Of a stretch of DNA of 64,000 nt, positions 36,358 through 48,040 are shown piece after piece (the first letter of the stretch is position 1; every line of letters begins with the position of its first letter). This DNA is from Dolomedes plantarius (Eukaryota; Arthropoda; Arachnida; Araneae; Dolomedidae): positions 160,930,634 through 160,994,633 of the forward strand of contig OU015499.1 of assembly GCA_907164885.2 (NCBI GenBank), written 5' to 3'. Position numbers and translations under genes: made by a program. Under the pieces are notes generated by a model. It was not told where the DNA came from, made no database searches, and saw only the letters and a program-made list of their open reading frames with translations.

Positions 36358-36358
<1 letters not shown>

Positions 36359-36359
36359 G

Positions 36360-36824
36360 GAGGTTATCATAGGTTTTTGTTTTATATGCTATTTCCTTTT
36401 GGTCGATGTAGACTGTACGAATAAAGTTCGAATAAATTTACATGTTTCAATTACTAAAGATTTATTTCATCAGCCAACGATATGGCTCATTTCTTAGGGA
36501 TGCTTCCGAATGAAGATTCCTACCAGAGCGAGAGACGAAATTCAACTGCGGATTACAAACTGGTTGCCGCCAAATCATAGGCGCCAAAGAACGACGGTTA
36601 CAGTTCACATTAACTTTTAACCAGGCGTAAACACCTTTATCGCATCTTTTCATATGACTGTATTTATCAATTTTATATTTGACCACTTCTGTCGCCTTTG
36701 TCTTTGTTCTTATCCATTTTGAGAATCATTGCTTTTACATTTTATGTATCATTAGTTTTACACCATATACACCATTGTATTTTCATGTTTTATATATTAC
36801 TGCTTCAAAACGTTTATTATATTA
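36360..36824. other. No gene recognised
   Basis: Minus frame 36462-36686 has no recognisable domain. No repeat match in the window. Confidence 0.35.
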
Positions 36825-36957
36825 CTAGCTGAAAACCCGCACTTCGCTACGAAGTACATTCAAATTAAATACAACGGTCAATGTATGCAATTCATGCCAA
36901 AAAAATAAATATATATATTTATAATAAATGTGACGATCAATGTATACAATTGATGTA

Positions 36958-37022
<65 letters not shown>

Positions 37023-37648
37023 TATAAGAAAATCGTAAAGGATAATTTTATAGACAAAATAATGTAGAAGAAAATTTTCAAATTAAATCTAATATAAAGA
37101 ATACTAAAGAATATAGTACAGCTAATATAGTACAGTTTATAGAACATTTCTTTTACTGTATTTTAATATTTTTTTGGATAATGTCCAATCGTCTGACGCA
37201 TTAGCAAGGAAAAAAAATATTTTTTGTTTATTTAGTTGTTACGCACGTGACGATACATTTATTTAAAGTACCAGTAAAAGAAATCACGTGATCGGCATTT
37301 AATAAATTAAATTCTAAAATTGAATCTTTAAAAATTCACCAAAAATCAGAAAATGAAGGTAAAGATTCGAAAAGATTTCATTTTAAAGGAATTTTTATGA
37401 TATTTCTTGTGATATAAATTTTATAACCTTCAAATTATTATTTTAAATGCAAACTTAAAAAAAGTTACTAAAACGGCTTAAAAATTTTTATTTAAAGAAA
37501 TCTAAGAAGAATTTTTCAAAAATCTTTCTTAGTGCACCCCTACACCATAAGAAGAATCGCCATGCAAAATTTCAGCCCTTTAGGTCCAGCGGTTTGGTCT
37601 GTGCGTTGTCAGTGAGTCAGTTACGGAACTGTTTTATATATATATAGA
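36825..37648 (-). mobile_element. Helitron A, full length (824 bp)
   Basis: CTAG at 36825 then CTGAAAACCCGCACTTCGCT (3' end, inverted) and 5' end CTGTTTTATATATATATAGA at 37648. Internal TA tract at 36962-37019. All inner landmarks of family A are present. Confidence 0.9.
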
Positions 37649-37654
37649 TTGCAT

Positions 37655-37760
37655 TAAAACCTTTTATAAAATATTTAGTGAAATTTTGCAATGGTGTTTG
37701 TCATATTACTAACTACGTTTCCACCTAAAAGCTAAGCTATAGGTGTTAACTGAATCATTC
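37655..37760 (-). repeat. Dispersed repeat G, copy 1
   Basis: AGTGAAATTTTGCAATGGTG and CACCTAAAAGCTAAGC recur inverted at 53695-53790. In both places the repeat lies just beyond the 5' end of a Helitron. Confidence 0.6.
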
Positions 37761-37799
37761 TACAGGTACCTGCAGTTATAGAAAGATTAGTTTAAACCA

Positions 37800-38025
37800 G
37801 GGTTTTTTCACTTTTAGCGTAGGATTACGTTCCTCAATAACGGTCCTGCGGAAAGAAAAAGATTCCGACTTCGTCCTGCGTCGCGAGTTATAATTTTGGC
37901 AGCGCGCCAAACCCAGTAGCAGTAAAACAGTTAAACAGAAAAGTACTAAAATGCCTAAAAAAAAAAAAAAAAAGAAGTAAGCAAACGATAAGTAATCCTA
38001 CGTTAATAACCTGCGGTACTTTCGT

Positions 38026-38071
<46 letters not shown>

Positions 38072-38142
38072 TGTATATATATATATATATATACATATAT
38101 GTATATATACATATATGTATATATACATATACATATATATAC

Positions 38143-38219
<77 letters not shown>

Positions 38220-38231
38220 TGTATATATACA

Positions 38232-38269
<38 letters not shown>

Positions 38270-38352
38270 CGTATATATATATATACACGTATATATATAT
38301 ATACATATATATACGTATATATATATATACACATATAATTGAGACTACCTGG
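37800..38352 (-). mobile_element. MITE family P10 with TA core
   Basis: Right part ACGATAAGTAATCCTACGTT, GCGGTACTTTCG and terminal AGACTACCTG; left part AGCGTAGGATTACGTTCCTC, GCGAGTTATAATTTTGGCAG. A compound TA/TACA/TACG microsatellite (38028-38336) sits between the inner end and the terminal bases. Confidence 0.7.
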
Positions 38353-39292
38353 AATATTTTTTGTGGTGTATATCGGTGATTTTTGGAAATAGTGTACAAC
38401 TTTTTCTTTGGAACACAGGAAAGTGTTAGTTTAAAGGAAATTAAAATATATCGAGTCGAATGCAATGTAGGGTCTCTAGCGTAAACACTGAATTGTGCTA
38501 AAAATGTATTTAAAAAAATCCCTTTAATTTAAAATGTTTTGAAAAATTTCCAAAATTATATTTGTCTTCATGACTTTATATCGTACTTGAACTAAAAATA
38601 CCTGCATTGAATCAGTACAAAAAAAGTTATCCGAACGTTAGCAGGTGCTTTAAAGAGCCTTAAAAAATCATATTTATTAATTCAGCTGCCTTAAAAAAAC
38701 TATGATTATTTAAAGAATTAAACCGAAAATCACGTGGCTAATGACGGAATTATAACATGAAATTTTTCGTCAAACGGTAATTGGAATATACTTATTTAAA
38801 TTCCTTTACGCGTCGCAGCATTTTTGTAAATGCTTGATTCATGAAAGAATTTGAAAATGATAATTTTTTTTTCAATTTTAGTCATAATGTACTCTACGGT
38901 TGTTAATACTGACCTAAATTGAAGGAGTTAACAAATTATGTTAACTGGGTTGAAATTAATTGGATCTGTCACTGCTTGTTTTTATAATAGATCTATTAAA
39001 ATTTCTCTAAGTTCCTTTCATTTCAATTCGCGAGCTAATTCGCTGGCAAGCTAAATACATAGATATTATTCAACTATGTCCAAACTTTAAAAAACTAACA
39101 TTATGGTTTTCACTGTAAAAGCTATTATATATTTATTAAAAATGACTAAGCAGTCCGTCCAATTTCCTGATTTTACTTTTATTGAACAATTCAGTTATAA
39201 AAAGTTGGCCAAAAATTCACGCTTCATAAGTTTAAAAAATTAGTTATTACAAACACAATTATATTGAATTTATTTACTTTAGTTAATTAATC
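38353..39292. other. No gene recognised
   Basis: About 940 bp of AT-rich DNA with no repeats shared in the window and no frame worth calling. Confidence 0.4.
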
Positions 39293-39368
39293 TTTAGCTT
39301 ACGGGGCCCATTTTTCCGATTTCCTCTTTAGAACAGCCATTAAGGAGGTTATATATATATATATATAT
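39293..39368 (-). mobile_element. Half of the piggyBac-type MITE plus (TA)n
   Basis: CTTTAGCTTACGGGGCCCAT and the AGAACAGCCATTAAGG block match the right end of 32921-33148 inverted; after the TA core the other end is missing. Confidence 0.65.
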
Positions 39369-39738
39369 GTAATGAAATAAGATCAGATTACAGAACTATT
39401 AGAAAAAGAAATTTATTTCCGAGTGGCTAAACAGACATCTGATCTAATGGAAAGCCAAGATTCCCGGGGTTTGAGTATAGAGGTATCTGCGGTTGAAGAA
39501 TTTGCTGACCAAAGATGTTTTTTGCAAGCTGCATCAGTTGTGCAGGACGATTACCTTATTTGGGCATAGAAAAGTAGTCGTACAGTTTCGTGGCTTGCCC
39601 AGGAATTGCTGACGCTATGAAAAATATTCCTGGGTTCTTGAAAACAGAATTTGGTAATGCGATCTTAAGCATGGGAAGGGAAGAAAATTTACAGGGGATC
39701 AACTTAAATTTTATATCTTTCATATATATATATACATA
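39369..39738. other. No gene recognised
   Basis: Mixed-composition DNA without domain or repeat match. Confidence 0.3.
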
Positions 39739-41396
39739 CTAGCTAAAAACCCGCACTTCGCTAGGGAGTACATTCCAATTAAATACAACGGTCAATGTAT
39801 GCAATTAATGCCAATATATCTATATATATAAAAGAGCTTGTCTGTTTGTTTCTCCGCTATAGAATCATAGACTGTTTAACCCACAGCGACCAAATTCGGC
39901 ACAGATAATGTTTAGGACCCAAGAAACTTAAATCAGCAAAAACGAAGTTTGGGGCTCAGTTAGTTTTTTTTAAATTAATTTTTTTATGATTTTTTGTGCC
40001 CGTAAGATGTGCGAGGTACCCCCTGTGGATACAGGCGTTCAGTGAAATACGAACCTATCCTTCTTCCCCCGCGCGGGAGAAGAGGGGTGCGCGGGGGGGG
40101 GAGAGATTCATGGTAATAACCTTTAGCCTTGGCTAACTGACTGACTAACTGACAGATAACGCACAGTCCAAACCGTTGGACTTAAGCTGAAATTTTGCAT
40201 GGTGATTCTTCTATAGTGGAGTTTATACTGGAGGGGTGAACTGAGAAATATTTTTGAAAAATTCTTCTTCGATTATTTAAAATTAAATTTTTAAGCTTTT
40301 TTTCTATTTTTTTTAAGTTTGCATTTAAAATGATAATCCGAGGGTTATAAAATTTATATCACGAGAAAGATCATAAAAATTCCTTTAAAACGAAATCTTT
40401 TTCGAATCTTTACCGACCTTTTCTGATTTTTGGTGAATTTTTAAAGATTGATTTTTAGAATTTAATTTATGAAATGCTGATCACGTGGTTTTTTTTTTTT
40501 CTTTTTGTGATACTTTAAATTAATTTTGCGTTGCGTGCATAACAACGAAATAAATTGACAAAAGAAATATTAAAATACGGTAAAATATAAAACTTAACCA
40601 CTAGACTAACAGAGATGGGAGTTTTTAAGAATGCAGTTCAAATTAGTATGTTTTAACACGACTTTCCCGGCTCTGCTTTGTGTCCTTTGTTATTTGCAAT
40701 TTTTCTCATCGCTTGAACCGATTTACAATTTGCTTTTTCTACGGTTTCTTGCCTTAGAAAAATTAAAAACCGAATTACAATTCGCTTTTTCAACGGTTTT
40801 TGGTCTTGGGAAAATTAAAAACCTATACGGTTTTTTTTGTCATGTCGACAATAAAAAACCGAATCACCAAAGTAAGGAAAATAGACTTCATGTGGAATCC
40901 CTCCTTACTTTGAATAAATAAAGGGGATGATGCATCTTGCACTTTACCTCTTGGGTGACGTGGAAAAAAGTGCGACTCTTGGTTGATGTGGAACAAACTG
41001 AGCTTTTAAGGGAAATAAATAATAAAGGCAAATATAAATTATAAAACTTATTTTTAATTAAACAGTGGATCAAACAAATATAATTAAACCTAATTAAAAA
41101 GAATCTAACAAATATAATTTAACAGTAAACTTATTCAATCCAAACGTGCAAATCACTCAACACTGTGTTATTAATTCTCAATAAAATCAGACGTATAATC
41201 AGACGAAGGTCCGCAAGCTCAGAGTTTCTTTCTTTCTCATTGTTTGTATATCATTTCAGTAGAAACGCGCTAAGAGCAATCTGTCTAGCCAGATGAACAT
41301 GAAGAGCGGGGGGTGCAGCCCAGTATTTTTTTGATGGAATGCATCAAAAATTTTATATCTATACATCTACCCGGGCATCGCCGAGCAATAATGCTA

Positions 41397-41444
<48 letters not shown>

Positions 41445-42118
41445 AGTACAATGATCAATGTATATAACTGATGTAAAAAAAAGCAAAAAAATATATTTAT
41501 AAAAAAAATAGTACGGGATATTTTTATAGACAAAATAATGTGGAAGAAAATATTCAAATTAAATCTAATATAAAGAATACTAAAGAATAACAGTACAGTT
41601 AATATAGTATACAGTTTGAGGATTATATCTTTTACTGCAATTTAATATTTTTTTGGATAATGTCCAATCGTCTGCCGCATTAGCAAGGAAAAAAAATATT
41701 TTTTTTGTCTATTTAGTTTTTATGCACGTGACGGTAAATTTATTTAAAGTACCAGAAAAAAATATCACGTGATCTGCATTTAATAAATTAAATTCTAAAA
41801 TTGAATCTTTAAAAATTCTCCAAAAATCAGAAAATGGACGTAAAGATTCGAAAAAGATTTCATTTTAAAGGAATTTTTAGGTATTTTCTCGCGATATAAA
41901 TTGTATAACCCTCAAAGTATTATTTTAAATGCAAACTTAAAAAAAGTTACTAAAATAGCTTAAAAATTTACTTTTAAAAAATCTAAGAAGAATATTTCAA
42001 AAATCTCTCGTTTTGCACCCCTATAGTATAAGAAGAATGGCCATGCAAAATTTCAGCCCTTGAGGTCCAGCGGTTTGGTCTGTGCGTTGTATGTCAGTCA
42101 GTGAGTCAGTTACGGAAC

Positions 42119-42124
<6 letters not shown>
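39739..42124 (-). mobile_element. Helitron A split in two by Helitron B
   Basis: The 3' end (CTAGCTAAAAACCCGCACTT) is at 39739-39828 and the rest, from AATGATCAATGTATATAACT to the 5' end GTTACGGAACTGTTTTATAT, at 41398-42124. Removing 39829-41397 gives ~820 bp in the normal order, matching the copy at 36825. Confidence 0.85.
39829..41397 (+). mobile_element. Helitron, terminal type B (1569 bp), nested
   Basis: Starts A|TCTATATATATAAAAGAGCT and ends with hairpin-forming CCCGGGCATCGCCGAG, then CAATAATG and CTAG|T. A ~440-bp family-A-like stretch (40132-40575) and ~700 bp of unmatched DNA lie inside, absent from the second B copy at 52380-52664. The frame at 40631-40921 has no recognisable domain. 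Confidence 0.82.
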
Positions 42125-42316
<192 letters not shown>

Positions 42317-43656
42317 ACAGGGGACACTCTCTTTAATTCGAACTCAAAGGTTCTCAGAAAAAAGTTCGAATTATCCGATGTTAAGAGAAAATATATAACT
42401 TTAAATGTGTATCACTGAAGAAGAAACTCTCCTAGTATGTATAACCCTAGAAAATATATTATACTATGTTATCTAAAGTTAAACATATTAAAAAGCAATA
42501 CAGGAAACACTGTAAAATGGATGTTTGGTTCTGTTTATGATGCCTACATTGTTCAGCCAGCTTCTCGATTTTTGAAGTAAACATTTCAATTCATTTTCAG
42601 AGGAAGGTTCCATTTGAATAAATGCTTTCAGAGTTTTAATAGAGTCCATTATGGCTTTGTCCATTGTGGCCGCATTAAATATATCTTTCGGCAGGTAAGT
42701 AGAGAAAAGCCCTGGCAGTTTCCTACCGATATTAGTGCATACGTCTTCGTTTACATCAGAGCTTTGGCCACATACAGTTTGATAAGAAATATTTTGCCTT
42801 GACTTAAATCGAGAAAGCCATCCATCACTGCATTTAAAATCTTCAATACCCATTCGACTTGCCAATTTATCAGCCTTCGTCAGCACTGGGGGTCCATTTA
42901 TCGGAAAATTTCGAGATCTAAGATCCTGGAACCATAGAAGTAAAGCTTTTTCTAGAACTTCTTGGGACGCATTTCCCATGCGCTTTCTTCCTCTAGCAAG
43001 ATTTGATTTTTCCCATGATTCTAAAATTGACTCCTTGTTTTTCAAATTAGTTGACACGGTATTTTTTTAAATTCCATAGTCAGCTGCTAACTTTGTTTTA
43101 CATTCGCCATTGTCTACTTTCTTTAAAATTTCTACCTTTGTCTCCAAAATTAGGGTTCTGTACTTTCCACGTGTAGACATCGTGAATTTTTACACGTTCA
43201 CACCACACAATGAGGAAGAAAAACTAGACCACATTAACTTGTCTGCACTGCAGTTATAACTGACGCAGCTCCGTAGAATCTGTAGTAAAGACTAGTTTTT
43301 CTGAAATTCTAAGAAAATCGATCCAAATAAAGTAAAATTGCTTTTTCCGTTTAGCACTAATAAGAAGGACAATAGCTACTAACGTTTAGCGAACATGCAA
43401 TAATCTAGGAATGCAGGCATGTGCCTCTTTACACAGAAAAGAAATTTTGATACACAAAATAATAAATACAGTGTGTATTTTCTCCATTAAACGAGGAAAA
43501 AGAATTTTTTTTGTCAAATTTTTAGTTCGAATTAACCGAAGTGATAAAAATTTAGTTCGAATTAATGAGATATTTTTAACATTAACTCCAATACAAGTTT
43601 TGGGGGGCCTTTGAATTAGTTCGAATTAATCGAAAGTTCGAATTAACGAGCGTCCA

Positions 43657-43659
<3 letters not shown>
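42317..43659 (-). mobile_element. Tigger/pogo element, internally deleted (1343 bp)
   Basis: Ends CAGGGGACACTCTCTTTAAT and CGTTAATTCGAACTTTCG-type complement (GAACGAGCGTCCACTG region at 43645-43659), TA on both sides. Both ends carry repeated TTCGAATTA words. It encodes only the N-terminal and far C-terminal parts of a transposase. Confidence 0.88.
42488..43180 (-). pseudogene. Tigger-like transposase keeping both DNA-binding domains, DDE core deleted
   Basis: ATG at 43180: MSTRGKYRTLILETKVEILK then VDNGECKTKLAADYGI (a psq-type HTH), one TAA at 43067-43069 in place of a codon, then TVSTNLKNKESILESWEK. The CENP-B-type HTH follows: LEKALLLWFQDLRSRNFPIN, GPPVLTKADKLASRMGI, CSDGWLSRFKSRQNIS. After LPKDIFNA, where D-E-T would open the catalytic core, the sequence jumps to TMDKAIMDSIKTLKAF, the region after the core. 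So the catalytic domain is cut out with the frame kept. Normal length is about 500 residues; 230 here. Confidence 0.8.
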
Positions 43660-43660
<1 letters not shown>

Positions 43661-43721
<61 letters not shown>

Positions 43722-43775
43722 TTCTTAGGCCCTAATTCTTGGGATACATGCTATCCCACCCCGTACAGAAAAGGT
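43661..43775 (-). mobile_element. (TA)n and half of the piggyBac-type MITE
   Basis: TA run 43661-43718, then TTGGGATACATGCTATCCCA and CCCGTACAGAAAAGG followed by TTAA, the left end of 32921-33148 inverted. The other end is missing. Confidence 0.7.
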
Positions 43776-44640
43776 TAATAATACTGCTTAAAATATAGAG
43801 AATTTTAGCGCTGAGTAAAAATTCAAATTTAAAATAATAACTTGGTTGACAGTCCTTTCACTAGAACAGGCCATTATAAACTAAAGTATTTCTTAACTCT
43901 CCAGTTTAATCAGTCTTTTTTTATGTAGATATATAATCACGTGTGGGTGTGTGACTTTAGACGCTTTTTAGGATAATTACCTTTTTCCAAAATCAAGTTT
44001 CCAGTATTCGTTTATTTTAAACACACAAATAACTCAATCATTGAGTTGGAATAACTCTTTTAAATAATTACTCACAGAAAATTAATGCTATTGTCCGGTA
44101 TGAATGCTTTGAGTTTTTAATTCTATTATTCAAAATGGACTGTATTTAGCATTTTTTTTTCTTTTTTTAAAAATGACCTTAATCCATTCAACTCAAAGTT
44201 AATTATATTTTTACATTTTAGAATGTCTATTTACGTAGAAGAGTCAATAACAAAAAAAGGTTATATTTGACATGAAAGAGATTTTAAGCGTTGTTTTTTT
44301 CTAATGTTTTAACTAAACGTATTGCTTTCCAGTTGTTAGAATAGTTAATATTTCTAGATTCTTAAATAGTTTTAATAAGTATAATAATTATTTTTCTTTT
44401 AATTGTTTGGTCAAATCATTCAAATCCGTCATATATTGTGATGTTGTATTTCGTATCCATTCAGGTATATACTGTTTTGTACTAAATATAGAAAACACGC
44501 ATTCACAGCTTTAAGTTTGTTCCGAATTTTGTAAAATTATGTATGTGTTTAGCTAAAATTACCGTTGAAATTGTTGTTATGGTTGTTCCGTGTAAATAGT
44601 CATATTGGCTAAATTTCTCCTGTACCAGGCATTTAACTTA
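43776..44640. other. No gene recognised
   Basis: Strongly AT-rich, no repeats matched. Confidence 0.35.
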
Positions 44641-44799
44641 GGGTTTGTATAGTATCTCTCCAAACTGGCGAGATATTGGCTTGCTGGTGAAGTTTTTAGC
44701 TACAAAATCTTGGCACCAAATTGGGTGAGATAACGCCGAATTTGGTGACTTGGCTTCGAACTTGACGACTGTTCCAAGCCTGGAATTTTCTGTAACATT

Positions 44800-45111
44800 G
44801 TGTAAATCCCCAGACTCTAGAGAAGCTATAAATACAGCCCCGATTCAGGTTCCAGTGCTCAGTTTTGAGTGTGCTCAGAGCTTGTCAAAAGCGCCGCTGT
44901 TAGCTGTGAGATTTTCTTCGGAGAATCGCTGAGGTTCATGCCGCGATAAGTGCGACTTCGTGCGGCGTCGTTTGTGTCGAGTTTTCTTCCGTAATTCTGT
45001 GAACTGCAGATTGTGTTGGAAGCACCGTAGTCAGTTTCTGGCAATCTGTAAGTTGTAGTTTTTCGACTTCCATGTTAATAAATCTTTGTTTTTATTCTGT
45101 CTTATTCAAGG
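44800..45111 (+). promoter_or_regulatory. Promoter-like or LTR-like block
   Basis: TATAAATA at 44828 is followed about 30 bp on by GCTCAGTTTTG, whose TCAGT matches the arthropod initiator TCAKTY. An AATAAA lies at 45077 with a T-rich stretch after it. TATA, initiator and poly-A signal within ~250 bp is the R-region layout of an LTR, but I found no TG...CA boundaries or target duplication. It could equally be a core promoter for the motif at 45153. Confidence 0.4.
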
Positions 45112-45152
45112 GAATCTCTCTAGATCTCTCTCTGCCATTTTTATTTTTAATT

Positions 45153-45202
45153 ATGTTATATAGAATTAAACCTGACGGAAATTGTTTATTTCGCGCTGTT
45201 AG
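45153..45202 (+). CDS. Exon-like stretch with OTU cysteine-protease motif
   Basis: From ATG at 45153 the frame reads MLYRIKPDGNCLFRAV and then AG|GTAACC, a fair splice donor. D-G-N-C-L-F-R-A is the catalytic Cys motif of OTU-family deubiquitinases; the remaining Asp and His regions are not visible downstream. A second good-looking frame, VKFFQSIKKHGLDDAIEVIL then AATPTVVTAL stop, lies at 45242-45331. OTU domains occur in host genes and in some transposons. Only the short motif supports this call. Confidence 0.35.
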
Positions 45203-45384
45203 GTAACCCCATTTCTTTTTATTGAATTTGATAGACGTACAAGTGAAGTTTTTCCAATCCATCAAAAAACACGGACTGGATGACGCAATAGAAGTGATTC
45301 TCGCAGCCACGCCTACTGTGGTGACGGCATTGTAGAGTATCCAATAAGATAACTTAGCAGCGTGGTTTTCTGACGATGTATGCA

Positions 45385-45796
45385 AATATTAGAAGGCGAA
45401 ACGCGTTATATCAGTGTTGGTGGCTAGAACATCCAAGTCAGTCGGCATGACGGCGTCTATCAGTCGGTGCTCTTGTCCGAAAGAGTTATTATCCGTATAT
45501 GGCAGTAATGCTTTTTTACATTAGTCCAGATGGGACTTTCTTTTATGCTATATTACAGTATTTCTGTCATGTTTATATTTTGGTTGCCAACATTTTTTAC
45601 TTTTAAATAAAAGTTAGAGCTCTACATTGCATTGCGTTTTTTTTTTTACTCTGCACTATACACCTCCGTTTAATTTTTTATTACGGTGGTGTATATCAGA
45701 ATTAATTAGTAATTTTTTAACTTGCATTTCTCTGTCCTTAATATTATGATTTTCAACATTTAGCAATGATGAATAATTTGTGTATGAATACATTTA
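45385..45796. other. No gene recognised
   Basis: No repeat match or domain. Plain flank of the P3 element. Confidence 0.3.
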
Positions 45797-45824
45797 CAGG
45801 TAGCTCTCCTATAACACGGCATCT

Positions 45825-46890
45825 TACAACAAGGTCTCGCTCTAACACGATAAGATAAATTGCGGGAACCCTCGTATAACACTGCAACCTGTAACACGGT
45901 CTCGCTCTAACACGATAAGATAAATTGCGGGAACCCTCGTATAACACTGCAACCTGTAACACGGTTTCGCTCTAACACGATAAGATAAATTGCGGGAACC
46001 CTCGTATAACACTGCAACCTGTAACAAGGTCTCGCTCTAACACGATAAGATAAATTGCGGGAACCCTCGTATAACACTGCAACCTGTAACAAGGTCTCGC
46101 TCTAACACGATAAGATAAATTGCGGGAACCCTCGTATAACACTGCAACCTGTAACACGGTCTCGCTCTAACACGATAAGATAAATTGCGGGAACCCTCGT
46201 ATAACACTGCAACCTGTAACACGGTCTCGCTCTAACACGATAAGATAAATTGCGGGAACCCTCGTATAACACTGCAACCTGTAACACGGTCTCGCTCTAA
46301 CACGATAAGATAAATTGCGGGAACCCTCGTATAACACTGCAACCTGTAACAAGGTCTCGCTCTAACACGATAAGATAAATTGCGGGAACCCTCGTATAAC
46401 ACTGCAACCTGTAACACGGTCTCGCTCTAACACGATAAGATAAATTGCGGGAACCCTCGTATAACACTGCAACCTGTAACAAGGTCTCGCTCTAACACTA
46501 TAAGATAAATTGCGGGAACCCTCGTATAACACTGCAACCTGTAACACGGTCTCGCTCTAACACGATAAGATAAATTGCGGGAACCCTCGTATAACACTGC
46601 AACCTGTAACAAGGTCTCGCTCTAACACGATAAGATAAATTGCGGGAACCCTCGTATAACACTGCAACCTGTAACACGGTCTCGCTCTAACACGATAAGA
46701 TAAATTGCGGGAACCCTCGTATAACACTGCAACCTGTAACAAGGTCTCGCTCTAACACGATAAGATAAATTGCGGGAACCCTCGTATAACACTGCAACCT
46801 GTAACACGGTCTCGCTCTAACACGATAAGATAAATTGCGGGAACCCTCGTATAACACTGCAACCTGTAACACGGTTTCGCTCTAACACGA
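45825..46890. repeat. 65-bp minisatellite, 16-17 units, partly dimeric
   Basis: Unit words: GGTCTCGCTCTAACACGATA, AGATAAATTGCGGGAACC, CTCGTATAACACTGCAACC, TGTAACA. Spacing is exactly 65 bp. Units differ mainly at one base (ACACGG or ACAAGG); from about 46350 to 46805 the two types alternate strictly, i.e. a 130-bp dimer. Related P3 copies have only 0-1 unit. Stacked 61-codon frames are by-products. Confidence 0.96.
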
Positions 46891-47074
46891 TAAAAAAAAT
46901 TGCGAAAACCTTTCTACAACAGTGTACTTCTACAGCACTAGATAACATAATTTTTGTTTAACACATTTAAAAACTAAATTACCTTAAAATAATGACAGGA
47001 AGGAATAATGAACTATAGCGGGTTTACATGAAAATGTATAAACAAATTATAATTTATTCATTTATAACTCTATA

Positions 47075-47377
47075 AAATTACAAGGCCTAAGCTTAGCCGA
47101 AAATCTTGAATCCTTTTTCCTGAATACAGACCCTTCCGCCGAAAGAAGCCGAAAATTCAAAAGGGAGCTGCAAAATTGTCTATCTCCATACCGTGAATCT
47201 ACAATGACCTTGTAAGAACCAGCAAACAAACCAAAATCACAGATTTTTTAAAGAGGATAGAAGGTGCAAAAAATCTAAATGAAGAAAAAGGTTCCGAAAG
47301 TAAAGGTGATATCGTGCAATCGAAAAAAATGTTCTAGTTTGATTGTACCGAACAGTGACGAGGAAGAAATTTATTAA
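47075..47377 (+). pseudogene. Tigger-like transposase C-terminal tail
   Basis: Same tail as at 21208 and 22462: KAENSK-type start, KGSCKIVYLHT in one frame and KFKRELQNCLSPY with TKITDFLK in the other, then the acidic SDEEEIY before TAA at 47375. A 1-bp loss near CCGTGAATC shifts the frame relative to the other copies. Confidence 0.65.
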
Positions 47378-47603
47378 ATTAATATCGCATTAAATGAAAA
47401 TAATATTTTTTTTGTTTCTTTTCGTTTTGTGTTATACATACATTTATATTTGTAATAAAAATTGAGTTGCTTATATGGAATTTAAAAAAAAGTTTGTTTT
47501 TAATAAGTTTTCACAACTAAACCCCCTTTTTTGGAACTGTCTCTGGGTGTCATATAACACGGTTTCACACAACACGGCATTTTATAGGAACCTATCTACT
47601 GTG

Positions 47604-48040
47604 TGTAAGGTATACACAAGATTCGATTCACAAGAATCGAACTTTTGAGTGAATTAAAGAAGCTGCTTCAGATATGCTAATTTCGGCATACGCTCTTAGT
47701 ATAAATACCACGCAGCGTCATTAATAAAAAAAGGGGAGGTTGTTAAGGTTGAAAAGGTGTTATCCTGCGCTAGTCCTTAGCGGGCCAGAAGTTTACATGG
47801 CAGTACTGCTGGTTTGACTTACTGTTCGTGAGTATAAAAATATATTGTTCTTGAAAGCTGTGTTTATACATTCCGTACAAGTAGTACGCATGCTTATTGC
47901 TGTAAAAGCCAATTATATGTGCAACGAATTCAATAAACATTCTTTCATGTATAAACTGTGTTTGCTTCAAATTCAAATAGAGTGCCACTTCAAATTATAT
48001 ACACCCAAGTCTGGGTAGAAGTGAGCATAGATTCTCTATA
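47604..48040 (+). mobile_element. Solo-LTR-like insertion in P3
   Basis: 437 bp present in this P3 copy only, flanked by TGTG (47600-47603 and 48041-48044), a 4-bp target duplication. It starts TGTAAGG, has TATAAATA at 47699 and AATAAA at 47932, the expected order for an LTR. The right end (CTCTATA) is not a clean CA, so the assignment is tentative. The minus frame 47770-47988 shows no domain. Confidence 0.5.

Noticed and set aside
45092..45385. 97-codon minus frame opposite the OTU-like motif
   Set aside because: No recognisable domain; the plus strand has the better motif and promoter context.
45753..46872. Stack of identical 61-codon minus-strand frames, 65 bp apart
   Set aside because: They arise from the 65-bp minisatellite; each starts and stops at the same repeat positions. 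A repeat protein is not supported.
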